Shown in pieces: positions 7,709-15,504 of a DNA stretch of 22,480 nt. The translations under genes were made by a program, and so were the position numbers. Each line of letters begins with the position of its first letter. Within the stretch, counting starts at the first letter, position 1. Source of the stretch: Pseudolysinimonas_A sp044239695 (GTDB lineage: Bacteria; Actinomycetota; Actinomycetes; Actinomycetales; Microbacteriaceae); contig NZ_JBIIAW010000046.1 in assembly GCF_044239695.1 (NCBI RefSeq), positions 1 through 22,480 of the forward strand, in the 5' to 3' direction. A model generated the notes under the pieces. The model saw only the letters and a program-made list of their open reading frames with translations. It did no database searches and had not been told where the DNA came from.

Positions 7709-8295
7709 CGGGGAGCGCCGCCGTCCGAGGCGAAAATCGGAAGCAGACGACGCTCGGCGGCCTCGGCGAGCAGCATCCCCGCACGGTCTCGACCGGAACG
7801 CGACTCCGGATCGAATTCCGGCGGAAGCTCGATGGCGAGCGCCGGATCCAACGCGTCGATGACGTGCTCGAACTCCGGCGAGTAGGACCCGGACAGCAAG
7901 TAGGCGAGCGTAGCCCCGTCCTCGAGCGCGACGACCGCGTGACCGATCCCTTCAGCTAGGTAGACGGCGCGACGCTCGGGCGTCCCCAGCTCGACGACGT
8001 CCCACTCGCCGAACGTGTCCGATCCGACCCGTAGATCGACGACGTAGTCGAGGATGCGGCCCCAGACCGACGTCACGTATTTCGCCTGCCCGTCCGGCGC
8101 GACCGAATAGTGAATTCCGCGCAGCACTCCCGCTCGCGAGACGGATACGTTCGATTGGCGGACGCCGAAAGCACGGCCCCGCACACGCTCGACGACGTCG
8201 TCGCGAAAGAGCTCCAGAAAGAGGCCCCGCGTGTCTTCGTGCAAGGTCGGGGTGAGCTCCCATGCGTCGCGCACTCGGAGTTCTCGAACGAGCAT
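7705..8295 (-). CDS. rmlC: dTDP-4-dehydrorhamnose 3,5-epimerase
   Basis: A 196-residue cupin enzyme that epimerises dTDP-4-dehydro-6-deoxyglucose at C3 and C5, the third step to dTDP-L-rhamnose. Family marks are FLELFRDD (26-33), QSNVSVSRAGVLRGIHYS (47-64) with catalytic His62, AKYVTSVWGRILDYVVDLR and SDTFGEW. The C-terminal part is a little divergent: the usual GI.WNDP.L.I.WP segment reads as VIDALDPALAIELP. That may reflect lineage rather than altered function. ATG 8295 lies 6 nt after a TAGCCT -10 box, so it is probably translated from a leaderless transcript. It is the first gene of the minus-strand run and is divergent from the methyltransferase gene 56 nt away. Confidence 0.94.
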   Translation of the reverse strand: MLVRELRVRDAWELTPTLHEDTRGLFLELFRDDVVERVRGRAFGVRQSNVSVSRAGVLRGIHYSVAPDGQAKYVTSVWGRILDYVVDLRVGSDTFGEWDVVELGTPERRAVYLAEGIGHAVVALEDGATLAYLLSGSYSPEFEHVIDALDPALAIELPPEFDPESRSGRDRAGMLLAEAAERRLLPIFASDGGAPR

Positions 8296-8307
8296 GGCCC
8301 CAGGCTA
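8296..8307 (-). promoter_or_regulatory. Leaderless promoter of rmlC (-10 box 8307-8302)
   Basis: Read on the minus strand the sequence is TAGCCT, then GGGGCC, then the rmlC ATG. A -10 box of form TAnnnT six bases before the start codon places the transcript start at or next to the A of ATG, as in actinobacterial leaderless genes. There is no Shine-Dalgarno sequence, and I do not see a clear -35 box. Confidence 0.5.
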
Positions 8308-8327
8308 TCAACCGCTTTGGCGATCCC

Positions 8328-8345
8328 TATGATGAGCCGAGGAGG
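8328..8345 (+). promoter_or_regulatory. -10 box and strong ribosome binding site for the FkbM gene
   Basis: TATGAT at 8328-8333 differs from TATAAT by one base and would give a transcript start near 8340. GGAGG follows at 8341-8345, 6 nt before the ATG at 8352. The leader would be only about 12 nt. The -35 region is weak. The ribosome site is what decides ATG 8352 over the in-frame upstream ATG at 8262, which lies inside the rmlC gene. Confidence 0.45.
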
Positions 8346-8351
8346 ACGTTG

Positions 8352-9215
8352 ATGTCTCGAGACTTTTTCATTTCTTTTGGCCAGAACCACGAGGACGTGG
8401 TTCTGCAACGAGTCCTCAGCGACGTCGAAGTCGGGACGTACATCGAGGTCGGCGGCAACCATCCGCGCGACGATTCCATTTCCCGCGCGTTCTACGATCG
8501 CGGCTGGTCCGGGCTGATCGTCGAACCGCATCCCCACTTCGCGGGCCTCTTCCGCGAGGAGCGGCCGCGCGACACCGTCGTCGAGGCGGCAGTGACCTCT
8601 CACGAGGGCGGCGAGGTCGTGCTTCACGCGGTTGCGGGTGCTGAGGCGACCGGACTGTCGACGCTCGTCGACGCGATCGGCGAGCGACACCGTTCGGCCG
8701 GCTTCGAGATCACCGACATCCGGGTCCCGAGCCGGAGGCTCGACGCGCTCCTCAACGAGGCGGATCTCGTCAGCGGCGACATCCATTTCCTCGTCGTCGA
8801 CACCGAGGGGACCGAAGGCGACGTGCTCGCATCGATCGACCTGACGACGATCCGACCGTGGGTCCTCGTCATTGAGTCGACGGCGCCCGCCTCCTCCGCT
8901 CCGACGCACGACGGGTGGGAGGCTGGCGTGCTCGAGAGCGGCTATGTCTTCTGCCTGTTCGACGGGGTCTCCCGCTTCTACGCGGCCGAGGAGCGCGGGG
9001 TCGAATTCGCCCGCACCCTCGCCGCCCCTGCCTCGACACTGGACTTCTACCTCACCGACCGCGAGCGTCGACTGCACGATGCTGTCGACGCTGCCCGACG
9101 TGACGCCGCTGCCGCACGCAACGAGGCGGAGGCGATCCGCACGTCGCGCGCGTGGCGCGCCACCGCGCCCGCGCGGGCTCTCGTCAACGCCATCCGCGGA
9201 CGACGCAACGCCTGA
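8352..9215 (+). CDS. FkbM family SAM-dependent methyltransferase
   Basis: A 287-residue protein. IEVGGNHPRDDSISRAFYDR (31-50) and GWSGLIVEPHP (51-61) match the SAM-binding start of FkbM methyltransferases, and HFLVVDTEGTEGDVL (145-159) matches their conserved D.EG.E..VL segment. FkbM enzymes O-methylate small molecules and sugars; in a glycan cluster the likely substrate is a sugar hydroxyl of the polymer. The last 60 residues contain an Arg/Ala/Glu-rich probable coiled coil (about 225-265) and a basic end, which resembles C-terminal tails of cluster-encoded glycosyltransferases. ATG 8352 was chosen for its GGAGG ribosome site. The gene is divergent from rmlC and convergent with ugd, with only 3 nt between stop codons. 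The substrate is not determinable from sequence. Confidence 0.85.
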   Translation: MSRDFFISFGQNHEDVVLQRVLSDVEVGTYIEVGGNHPRDDSISRAFYDRGWSGLIVEPHPHFAGLFREERPRDTVVEAAVTSHEGGEVVLHAVAGAEATGLSTLVDAIGERHRSAGFEITDIRVPSRRLDALLNEADLVSGDIHFLVVDTEGTEGDVLASIDLTTIRPWVLVIESTAPASSAPTHDGWEAGVLESGYVFCLFDGVSRFYAAEERGVEFARTLAAPASTLDFYLTDRERRLHDAVDAARRDAAAARNEAEAIRTSRAWRATAPARALVNAIRGRRNA

Positions 9216-9218
9216 TGG

Positions 9219-10523
9219 TCAGACGGCCGAACGGCCGAGGCCGCGGTACGTCCATCCCGCGGAGCGCCACTGATCGGGGTCGAGAGCATTGCGTCCGTCG
9301 ATGACCGTTGCGCCCGGGGCGAGCCGCGCGGCCTCGACAGGGTCGATCCCGACGAACTCGGCCCATTCGGTCACGAGTACGACCACATCCGCGCCAGCGA
9401 CGGTCTCGCGCCACGACTCGTGGTATCGGAGCTCGGGCACGCGGCGACGCGCGTTCTCGATCGCCTTGGGATCGGTCGCATGCACTGTGGCTCCGCGCGC
9501 GACGAGGCGGCTCGCGACGTCGAGAGCGGGCGAGTCTCGGATGTCGTCCGACTCGGGTTTGAAGGCAAGGCCGAGCACTGCGATCTGGCGCCCCTCGAAG
9601 GTTCCCTCGACAGCCTCGTTCACGAGGTGCACGACACGATCACGACGCCGGAGATTGATCGCGTCGACCTCGCGGAGGAAGGCGACCGACTCGCCCACGC
9701 CAAGCTCCTCGGCGCGGGCGACGAAAGCACGGATGTCCTTCGGTAGGCAGCCGCCGCCGAACCCGACGCCCGCGTTGAGGAAGCGTCGACCGATGCGCGC
9801 GTCGAGGCCGATCGCATCCGCGAGATGCGTCACATCGGCGCCAACGGTTTCAGCGACCTCCGCCATCGCGTTGATGAAGGAGATCTTCGTCGCGAGGAAG
9901 GCGTTCGCCGAGACCTTGACGAGCTCGGCGGTCGCGAGGTCGGTCACCAAACGCGGGGTCTCCCGTGCGAGAGCGAAGGAGTACACCTCGTCGAGCACCC
10001 GAACGGACTCGTCGTCGCCCGGGGCGACGCCGTAGACAAGCCGGTCGGGGTCGAGCGTGTCGCGCACCGCGAACCCTTCCCGGAGGAACTCGGGATTCCA
10101 GGCGAGGACGGCCCCCGTTCCCGCGATGCGCTCGGCGACTCGTGCGGCGGTTCCGACGGGGACCGTCGACTTGCCTGCGACGAGCATGCCGGGGGTGAGA
10201 AGGGGCAGTAGTCCCTCGATCGCCGCGTCGAGGTGGCGCAAGTCGGCGGCACCATCGTCGCGCTGCGGCGTGCCGACTGCGACGAAATGCACGACGGCGT
10301 CGGCGATGTCCGAGATGTCGTGGGTGAACACGAGCCGACCCGCTTCCAGACCCTGAGCCAGGAGATCGTCCAACTCGGGTTCGAAGAAGGGTGCTCGCCC
10401 GGACGCGAGCGAAGCGATCTTCGCGCTGTCGACGTCGTATCCAACGACCTCGTGTCCGGCTGAGGCGAGTGCTGCCGCGTGTACCGCTCCGAGGTAGCCG
10501 CAACCGATGACGGAGATCTTCAC
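9219..10523 (-). CDS. ugd: UDP-glucose 6-dehydrogenase
   Basis: A 434-residue NAD-dependent enzyme that oxidises UDP-glucose to UDP-glucuronate. It opens with a Rossmann loop, SVIGCGYLGAVHAA (4-17). STVPVGT (119-125), NPEFLREG (143-150), ELVKVSANAFLATKISF (200-216, with Lys203 and Asn207) and GFGGGCLPKD (254-263, with the catalytic Cys259) follow in the family order, as does LAFKPESDDIRDSP in the C-terminal UDP-binding domain. The cysteine context is that of UDP-glucose rather than UDP-ManNAc dehydrogenases. I chose GTG 10523, which starts exactly at KISVIG and sits 6 nt after a TACTGT box, over GTG 10538, which adds five unconserved residues. It is a stand-alone gene, divergent from rmlB. 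Confidence 0.94.
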   Translation of the reverse strand: MKISVIGCGYLGAVHAAALASAGHEVVGYDVDSAKIASLASGRAPFFEPELDDLLAQGLEAGRLVFTHDISDIADAVVHFVAVGTPQRDDGAADLRHLDAAIEGLLPLLTPGMLVAGKSTVPVGTAARVAERIAGTGAVLAWNPEFLREGFAVRDTLDPDRLVYGVAPGDDESVRVLDEVYSFALARETPRLVTDLATAELVKVSANAFLATKISFINAMAEVAETVGADVTHLADAIGLDARIGRRFLNAGVGFGGGCLPKDIRAFVARAEELGVGESVAFLREVDAINLRRRDRVVHLVNEAVEGTFEGRQIAVLGLAFKPESDDIRDSPALDVASRLVARGATVHATDPKAIENARRRVPELRYHESWRETVAGADVVVLVTEWAEFVGIDPVEAARLAPGATVIDGRNALDPDQWRSAGWTYRGLGRSAV

Positions 10524-10535
10524 GCAGCGACAGTA
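10524..10535 (-). promoter_or_regulatory. Leaderless promoter of ugd (-10 box 10535-10530)
   Basis: The minus strand reads TACTGT, CGCTGC, GTG. The TAnnnT box ends six bases before the GTG start and no ribosome site is present. This spacing supports GTG 10523 as the true start, since the upstream GTG at 10538 would lie before the transcript start. Confidence 0.5.
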
Positions 10536-10587
10536 CACGGTTGTGCAGCGCCTCTCTCCGCGCCCGATCGGCCTCGGAGACCGCGAT

Positions 10588-10600
10588 TAGACTTCCGGGG
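10588..10600 (+). promoter_or_regulatory. Leaderless promoter of rmlB (-10 box 10588-10593)
   Basis: TAGACT is followed by seven bases (TCCGGGG) and ATG 10601. The spacing fits transcription starting at the ATG. The GGGG directly against the start codon is too close to act as a normal ribosome site. Confidence 0.5.
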
Positions 10601-11608
10601 ATGGCAGACCAGCGCAGCCCCAGGCGTATCCTGGTGACGGGAGGAGCCGGCTTCATCGGTTCCTCCTTCGTCCGACATCTGCTGGACGATCGGTACCCCG
10701 GCCTCGAGAAAGCCGAGGTCGTCGTCTATGACGCCCTCACCTATTCGGGCAACCGTGCCAACCTCGAACCGGTGGCACGCTCGCCGCGTCTGACGTTCGT
10801 GCACGGCGACATTCGCGACGTCGCTCTGCTCGACCGCACCGTGCCTGGAGTAGACGCGGTCGTGCATTTCGCTGCGGAGTCGCACGTTGACCGTTCGGTG
10901 CGCGACGCCTCGCCGTTCGTCGAGACGAACGTTCTGGGCACGCAGCGCCTGCTGGATGCGGCCCTTCGGGCCGGTGTTTCGCGCTTCGTGCACGTCTCCA
11001 CCGATGAGGTCTACGGCTCGATCGACCACGGTTCATGGACCGAGGATCGGCCGCTCGAGCCGAACTCGCCGTATGCCGCGAGCAAGGCTGGGAGCGATCT
11101 GCTGGCGCGGAGCTTCCACCGGACCCATGGGCTCCACGTGTCGATCACGCGCTGTTCGAACAATTACGGCCCCTACCATTTCCCCGAGAAGCTGATACCC
11201 CTCTTCCTCACGAACCTCATCGACGGCGCCCACGTTCCGCTCTACGGGACGGGAGAGAACGTTCGCGACTGGCTGCACGTGGACGACCACACCCGCGGTA
11301 TCGCGCTCGTCCTCCTCCGTGGCCGCGCCGGTGAGATCTACAACATCGGCGGCGGCACCGAACTCAGCAACCGAGAGCTCACGACCCTCCTGCTCGACGC
11401 GACCGGCCGCGACTGGTCGTACGTCGACGCGGTTGAAGATCGTAAGGGGCACGACCTCCGCTACTCCGTCGACTGGTCGAAGATCCACGACGAGCTCGGC
11501 TACTCCCCGGAGATACCCTTCGAGCGCGGGCTCGCCGAGGTCGTGTCCTGGTACCGCGAACGTCGCGACTGGTGGGAGCCGCTGCGCCACAGGGCGATCC
11601 TCACGTGA
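10601..11608 (+). CDS. rmlB: dTDP-glucose 4,6-dehydratase
   Basis: A 335-residue extended short-chain dehydrogenase/reductase that converts dTDP-glucose to dTDP-4-dehydro-6-deoxyglucose, the second rhamnose step. The NAD-binding loop is TGGAGFIG (13-20). HFAAESHVDRS (89-99), catalytic STDEVYGS (133-140, Thr134-Asp135-Glu136), and the Tyr158/Lys162 pair in SPYAASKAGSD are in place, followed by RCSNNYGPYHFPEKLIPLF, a strong RmlB signature. ATG 10601 was preferred over the in-frame upstream start at 10541, because the added 20 residues are unconserved and would overlap the promoter box. The stop overlaps the rmlD start by 4 nt (GTGA). It is the first gene of a three-gene operon with rmlD and a GT4. 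Confidence 0.96.
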   Translation: MADQRSPRRILVTGGAGFIGSSFVRHLLDDRYPGLEKAEVVVYDALTYSGNRANLEPVARSPRLTFVHGDIRDVALLDRTVPGVDAVVHFAAESHVDRSVRDASPFVETNVLGTQRLLDAALRAGVSRFVHVSTDEVYGSIDHGSWTEDRPLEPNSPYAASKAGSDLLARSFHRTHGLHVSITRCSNNYGPYHFPEKLIPLFLTNLIDGAHVPLYGTGENVRDWLHVDDHTRGIALVLLRGRAGEIYNIGGGTELSNRELTTLLLDATGRDWSYVDAVEDRKGHDLRYSVDWSKIHDELGYSPEIPFERGLAEVVSWYRERRDWWEPLRHRAILT

Positions 11609-12456
11609 AGCGCATCCTCCTTCTCGGCGGGTCGGGCATGCTCGGCACCGAACTCCGGGCCGCGCTCGCCAACCGCGATGTCATCGCGCCTTCCTCGTCA
11701 GATGTCGACCTGACCGATGGCGCGAAGGTCGCCGCCTTCGCCGCCGGGTGCGACGTCGTCGTCAACGCTGCCGCCTACACCGATGTCGACGGCGCCGAGG
11801 CCGACGAGGCCGGCGCGTTCGCCGTCAACCGTGACGGCGCGCGCAACGCGGCCACAGCGGCGACCGCGGTCGGTGCCCGGTTCGTCCACATCTCGACGGA
11901 CTATGTCTTCGACGGCGCGGCGACCGCGCCGTACCCCGAAGCAGCGGCCCTCGCTCCACGGAGCGCCTACGGACGTTCGAAGGCCGAGGGTGAGCGCGCG
12001 GTCGCCGAGGCCCATGCGCGACCGATCATCGTCCGCACGGCGTGGCTGTACGGGCGCAGCGGACGCAACTTCGCGCGCACCATCGCCAGCCTCGCCGGAC
12101 GCCAGCCGACCGTGTCGGTCGTGACCGACCAGCGCGGGCAGCCGACCTGGGCCCGCGACGTCGCTGCGGTGATCGTGCGGCTGCTCGATGCGCGCGTCGA
12201 AGGCGGCACGTTCCACGCGACGTCGTCTGGCGAAGCGAGCTGGTTCGCCTTCGCTCGCGAGATCTTCCGCGCGGTCGGCGAGGACCCTGATCGCGTCGTA
12301 CCGACCACGACGGACGGACGATCGAGAGCTGCTCCGCGCCCCGCGTATTCGGTACTGGGTCACGACGCGTGGGCCACGGTCGGCATCGCCCCCCTACCCG
12401 ACTGGCGGGATTCTTTCGCGAGAGCCGTCCGGGCCGGCGTACTGGAGAACATATGA
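11605..12456 (+). CDS. rmlD: dTDP-4-dehydrorhamnose reductase
   Basis: A 283-residue reductase that uses NAD(P)H to reduce dTDP-4-dehydro-L-rhamnose to dTDP-L-rhamnose, the last step of the pathway. It shows LLLGGSGMLG (5-14), VVNAAAYTDVDGAE (52-65), ISTDYVFDG (96-104), the Tyr122/Lys126 pair in SAYGRSKAEGE, and RTAWLYG, in the usual family order and length. GTG 11605 overlaps the rmlB stop by 4 nt; the frame is open upstream to an ATG at 11572, but that would extend into rmlB and add an unconserved lead. The stop overlaps the next ATG (ATGA at 12453-12456), so rmlB, rmlD and the GT4 gene are coupled. Confidence 0.95.
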   Translation: MKRILLLGGSGMLGTELRAALANRDVIAPSSSDVDLTDGAKVAAFAAGCDVVVNAAAYTDVDGAEADEAGAFAVNRDGARNAATAATAVGARFVHISTDYVFDGAATAPYPEAAALAPRSAYGRSKAEGERAVAEAHARPIIVRTAWLYGRSGRNFARTIASLAGRQPTVSVVTDQRGQPTWARDVAAVIVRLLDARVEGGTFHATSSGEASWFAFAREIFRAVGEDPDRVVPTTTDGRSRAAPRPAYSVLGHDAWATVGIAPLPDWRDSFARAVRAGVLENI

Positions 12457-13589
12457 GCACGCTGCGGGTCGTCGTCGATCAGATCGTCGCCCCTGTCCCG
12501 GGTGGGATCGGGCGCTACACGGAAGAGCTCGCGCGTGCGCTCATCGCGACCGCGCCGGCCGGAGCTCACGTCGAGGGCTTCGCATCGGCGATCACCGATG
12601 ACGAGCATGCTCACATTCGCGCGCTTCTCCCGGGCCTCGGAACCCTCCACAAGAGCGCCCTGGCACGTCGCGAGCTCTCGCTCGCCTGGCAGCACGGGTT
12701 CACTCCGATTCCTGGGTCGGGCATGCTCCACGCGACGAGCCTCCTGGCCCCCTTGCGGCGTCACGACCGGCATCGGGATCTCGACAGCCAGGTCGTCGTG
12801 ACGATTCACGATGCCGTGCCGTGGACGCACCCCGAGACCCTCACCCCGCGCGGCGTCTCTTGGCACAAGGCGATGGCACGGCGAGCGGAGAGATACGCAG
12901 ACGCCGTCGTGGTGCCCACCCACTCGGTCGCCGCCGACCTCTCGGAGCTCCTCGATCTCGGCAACCGGATCCGGGTCATCGGCGGCGCCCCGTCGTCCGC
13001 TCTCCGCCTGCCAGACGACGCCGACGCGCGCGCGCGCCGGCTCGAGCTGCCCGAGAGGTACATCTTCGCGGCGGGCACGCTGGAACCCCGCAAGGGACTC
13101 GCGTCGTTGATCCGGGCGATGGGCGACATTCCGGGCGATGTGCCACTTCTCATCGCGGGACCACCCGGATGGGGCGGAGTCGACGTGGCGGCCATCAGCG
13201 CGGACGTCGGGATCGCCGAGGGTCGCGTTCGCGTGGTCGGCCGAGTCGATGACCCCGATCTCGCCGTTCTGTTCTCGCGAGCATCCGCCTTCGTCATGCC
13301 GAGCCTCGCCGAGGGCTTCGGGCTCCCGGTCATCGAGGCTTTCTCGCTCGGCACGCCCGTCGTGCACTCCGATGTGCCCGCGCTGAGCGAGGTAGCAGGC
13401 GGGGCCGGCCTGGAGGTGACGCGCGGCGACGGCGACGGCTACCCGGGACGTCTCGCGGACGCCATCCAGGGAGTCCTCGATGATCACGCGCTCGCCGACA
13501 GGCTTGCCGTCTCCGGGAAGGACCGGAGCAAAGCCTTCACCTGGCGGGATTCCGCCGAGAAGGTCTGGCAACTCCACGCCGACCTGTGA
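12453..13589 (+). CDS. GT4 family glycosyltransferase
   Basis: A 378-residue retaining GT-B glycosyltransferase. The N-terminal acceptor domain has GGIGRYTEELARAL (17-30) and TIHDAVPW (117-124). The C-terminal donor domain has GTLEPRKGL (208-216) with the phosphate-binding Arg213 and Lys214, and the EX7E motif in LAEGFGLPVIEAFSLGTPVV (Glu287 and Glu295). It resembles the WbdB/MgtB-like mannosyl and rhamnosyl transferases of surface polysaccharide loci. Coupling to rmlB and rmlD by an ATGA overlap makes transfer of rhamnose, or transfer to a rhamnan, a fair guess, but the donor is not shown by the sequence. GGAG lies 5 nt before ATG 12453; the longer frame from 12369 would run inside rmlD. The gene ends 46 nt from the convergent LCP gene. 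Confidence 0.9.
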   Translation: MSTLRVVVDQIVAPVPGGIGRYTEELARALIATAPAGAHVEGFASAITDDEHAHIRALLPGLGTLHKSALARRELSLAWQHGFTPIPGSGMLHATSLLAPLRRHDRHRDLDSQVVVTIHDAVPWTHPETLTPRGVSWHKAMARRAERYADAVVVPTHSVAADLSELLDLGNRIRVIGGAPSSALRLPDDADARARRLELPERYIFAAGTLEPRKGLASLIRAMGDIPGDVPLLIAGPPGWGGVDVAAISADVGIAEGRVRVVGRVDDPDLAVLFSRASAFVMPSLAEGFGLPVIEAFSLGTPVVHSDVPALSEVAGGAGLEVTRGDGDGYPGRLADAIQGVLDDHALADRLAVSGKDRSKAFTWRDSAEKVWQLHADL

Positions 13590-13635
13590 GCGGCACCGCA
13601 GGCCGCGAGACCTCCGAGCCACCGCCGGACGCTCG

Positions 13636-14979
13636 TCACCCCGCGGGCGTCTCCGTCGGCGGGGTGTACGGCACGAGCGCGTCGTCCACCGTCGAGCGGA
13701 TGAGGTCGAAGTCGGGGTTCGCCTCCTCCTCGACGAGCGGCGGCACGAAGTCGATCTTCGTCAACGGCAGGTCCTTCGTCTTCGCCCCGAGCTCGACGAA
13801 GTAGGACAGCATCGACTGCGGGATGTCGGTCTTCACGACCTGCTGTCCCGCCGCCGAGACGCCCTGGAACGACAGCAGCACGTTCGCCGGGTCCATCTGC
13901 CGCAGCAGCGCCTCCTGCACCTGACGCTGTCGCTCCATGCGGTCGTAGTCGGTCGTGTCGTACCGCGACCGCGCGTACCAGAGCGCAGTCGCGCCATCCA
14001 TTCGCTGGCTGCCCGCCTCGATGTAGCCGACGATCTCGCCGCCGTTGATCCCGAGCGGCACCCGCTCGGCGACGTCGATCTCGACGCCCCCGAGCGCGTC
14101 GATGAGCTGCGCGAACCCCTGCATGTCGATGAGGACGTAATTCGGGATCTGCAGGCCGGTGATGCCTTCGACGGCGTCGCGCATCGCCTCGATCCCCGGG
14201 TCGCTGCCGTTGTCCACGGCATCCGGATACAGCTCGGGATGCTCGACCCCGTAGGTGTACAGGTAGCTGACGAGGCACTCCTCGCCGCAGTCGTAGCCGT
14301 TCGGGAACGGCCCCCAGAGCGGCGACCCGTCGGCGAACGGCACGTTCTGCATGTTGCGCGGGATGCCGAAGATGACCGCGGCCCCGGTCGCCGCCTCGAT
14401 GCTCACGACCGAGATGCTGTCGGGCCGCAGGCCCAGGCGGTCGGGGCCGGCGTCGCCGCCGAGCAGCAGGATGTTGTAGCGCCCGTCGATCGGATCCTGC
14501 GACGGTCCCGGCGCAAAGATGTTCAGCAGGCCGATCGCCGAGACGGAGTTCGCGGCGACGAAGCCCGATCCGCCGACCGTCAGCACGAGGGAGACGATTC
14601 CCAGAGCCGCGACGAGGCCGCGGGCACCGGGCGCGACGTTGACGAACCGCACCAGCCGGAGGGTGTCGAGGGTGAGGATCGCCCAGACGACGGCGTAGAA
14701 CACCGCGAGGGCGACGAGGAGCCCGAGGACGACGGAGTTCGTGATGAGGCTCAGCGCGAATCCGCGGGCGACGAGGGCGAGCACGACGGCGACGGCGACG
14801 AGCGCCCAGAGCAGGATCGTCGTGCCGAGCCCGAAACGTCCGAGCCGCCGATTGCCGGCCACGACCTGTGCCGAGCCGGGCACGAGGAAGTTCAGGGCGA
14901 CGAGCCACCACGCCCGCTTCGTCATGAAGCGCGGCGAGCGGACGTCCGGGTACCGGACGGGCTGAGTCGTCGTGCTCAC
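13636..14979 (-). CDS. LytR-CpsA-Psr (LCP) family cell-wall glycopolymer ligase
   Basis: A 447-residue membrane protein whose extracytoplasmic LCP domain (about 165-430) would transfer a lipid-linked glycopolymer to peptidoglycan. Key residues are visible: Arg185 and Asp187 in LRPDSISVVSIE, Arg208 in FGIPRNMQ, and the arginine cluster YARSRYDTTDYDRMERQRQV (335-354). Two cysteines (231 and 235) lie in an insertion. The N-terminus is unusual: instead of a single anchor there are about four hydrophobic segments (roughly 22-41, 50-71, 79-103 and 120-143), the first containing NFLVPGSAQVVAGNRRLGRF, which recalls a TM2-like hairpin. GTG 14979 overlaps the purE stop by 4 nt, so it is the last gene of a purK-purE-LCP operon. 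Confidence 0.92.
   Translation of the reverse strand: MSTTTQPVRYPDVRSPRFMTKRAWWLVALNFLVPGSAQVVAGNRRLGRFGLGTTILLWALVAVAVVLALVARGFALSLITNSVVLGLLVALAVFYAVVWAILTLDTLRLVRFVNVAPGARGLVAALGIVSLVLTVGGSGFVAANSVSAIGLLNIFAPGPSQDPIDGRYNILLLGGDAGPDRLGLRPDSISVVSIEAATGAAVIFGIPRNMQNVPFADGSPLWGPFPNGYDCGEECLVSYLYTYGVEHPELYPDAVDNGSDPGIEAMRDAVEGITGLQIPNYVLIDMQGFAQLIDALGGVEIDVAERVPLGINGGEIVGYIEAGSQRMDGATALWYARSRYDTTDYDRMERQRQVQEALLRQMDPANVLLSFQGVSAAGQQVVKTDIPQSMLSYFVELGAKTKDLPLTKIDFVPPLVEEEANPDFDLIRSTVDDALVPYTPPTETPAG
13637..13666. terminator. Candidate hairpin between convergent GT4 and LCP genes
   Basis: CACCCCGC at 13637-13644 is the exact reverse complement of GCGGGGTG at 13659-13666, giving an 8-bp GC-rich stem with a 14-nt loop. 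It overlaps the last codons and stop of the LCP gene and lies 48 nt past the GT4 stop. No T-run follows on either strand, so termination is only suggested by position. Confidence 0.3.
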
Positions 14980-15488
14980 GTGCCGCGCGGCGGCCGGGTC
15001 TTCTGAAGCGCCGTGTTCTTCTCGGCGACCATGCGCTCGAGAGCGGCGGCGAAGTCGGCGAGCTTCGCGGTGAGGCCCGGCTCCCCCGAGGCGAGGATGC
15101 GAACGGCGAGGATGCCGGCGTTCCGCGCGTTGCCGATCGCGACGGTGGCGACGGGGATGCCGGCGGGCATCTGCACGATCGAGAGCAGCGAGTCGAGCCC
15201 GTCGAGGTTCTTGAGCGGCACCGGCACGCCGATGACCGGGAGGGTCGTGACGGAGGCGATCATGCCGGGCAGGTGGGCGGCTCCGCCCGCTCCCGCGATG
15301 ATGACCCGGATGCCGCGGTCGGCCGCGTCGGCGGCGAAGTCGATCATCTTGCGCGGCGTGCGATGCGCCGACACGATCTCGACCTCGTGCGGCACCCCGA
15401 ACTCGTCGAGCGCGGCGACGGCCTCGGCCATGACCGGCCAGTCCGAGTCGGACCCCATCACGACGGCGACGACGGGCGCGGCGGACAT
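14976..15488 (-). CDS. purE: 5-(carboxyamino)imidazole ribonucleotide mutase (PurE class I)
   Basis: A 170-residue enzyme that converts N5-CAIR to CAIR in purine synthesis. It has VVMGSDSDWPVM (9-20), VSAHRTP (39-45) with catalytic His42, the GAGGAAHLPG loop (67-76), VPVPLKNLDGLDSLLSIVQM (88-107) and VAIGNARNAG (116-125), an essentially complete class I PurE pattern of usual length. It lies 16 nt after purK and overlaps the LCP gene by 4 nt. The ATG at 15488 follows a TAGCCT box by 6 nt, so it may also be transcribed on its own as a leaderless mRNA from within the purK-purE gap. The purine genes are housekeeping and not part of the glycan pathway. Confidence 0.97.
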   Translation of the reverse strand: MSAAPVVAVVMGSDSDWPVMAEAVAALDEFGVPHEVEIVSAHRTPRKMIDFAADAADRGIRVIIAGAGGAAHLPGMIASVTTLPVIGVPVPLKNLDGLDSLLSIVQMPAGIPVATVAIGNARNAGILAVRILASGEPGLTAKLADFAAALERMVAEKNTALQKTRPPRGT

Positions 15489-15500
15489 GGCTACAGGCTA
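15489..15500 (-). promoter_or_regulatory. Possible internal leaderless promoter of purE (-10 box 15500-15495)
   Basis: On the minus strand the purK-purE gap reads TAGCCT, GTAGCC, ATG, the same arrangement as upstream of rmlC. It would give purE and the LCP gene a transcript of their own besides read-through from purK. Confidence 0.45.
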
Positions 15501-15504
15501 TGGG

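Noticed and set aside
8073..9077. Minus-strand open frame opposite the FkbM gene
   Set aside because: It runs antisense to the FkbM motifs and continues out of frame into rmlC; no conserved motif is present.
9219..10523. Reading the dehydrogenase as a WecC-type UDP-ManNAc dehydrogenase partnered with the WecB-like protein
   Set aside because: The cysteine motif GFGGGCLPKD and the Lys/Asn segment match UDP-glucose dehydrogenases, and the gene is far from and opposite in context to the epimerase operon.
13480..15006. Plus-strand open frame of 508 codons opposite the LCP gene
   Set aside because: It overlaps the end of the GT4 gene and all of the LCP gene, and is low-complexity Arg/Asp/Val-rich; it is a shadow of the LCP frame.
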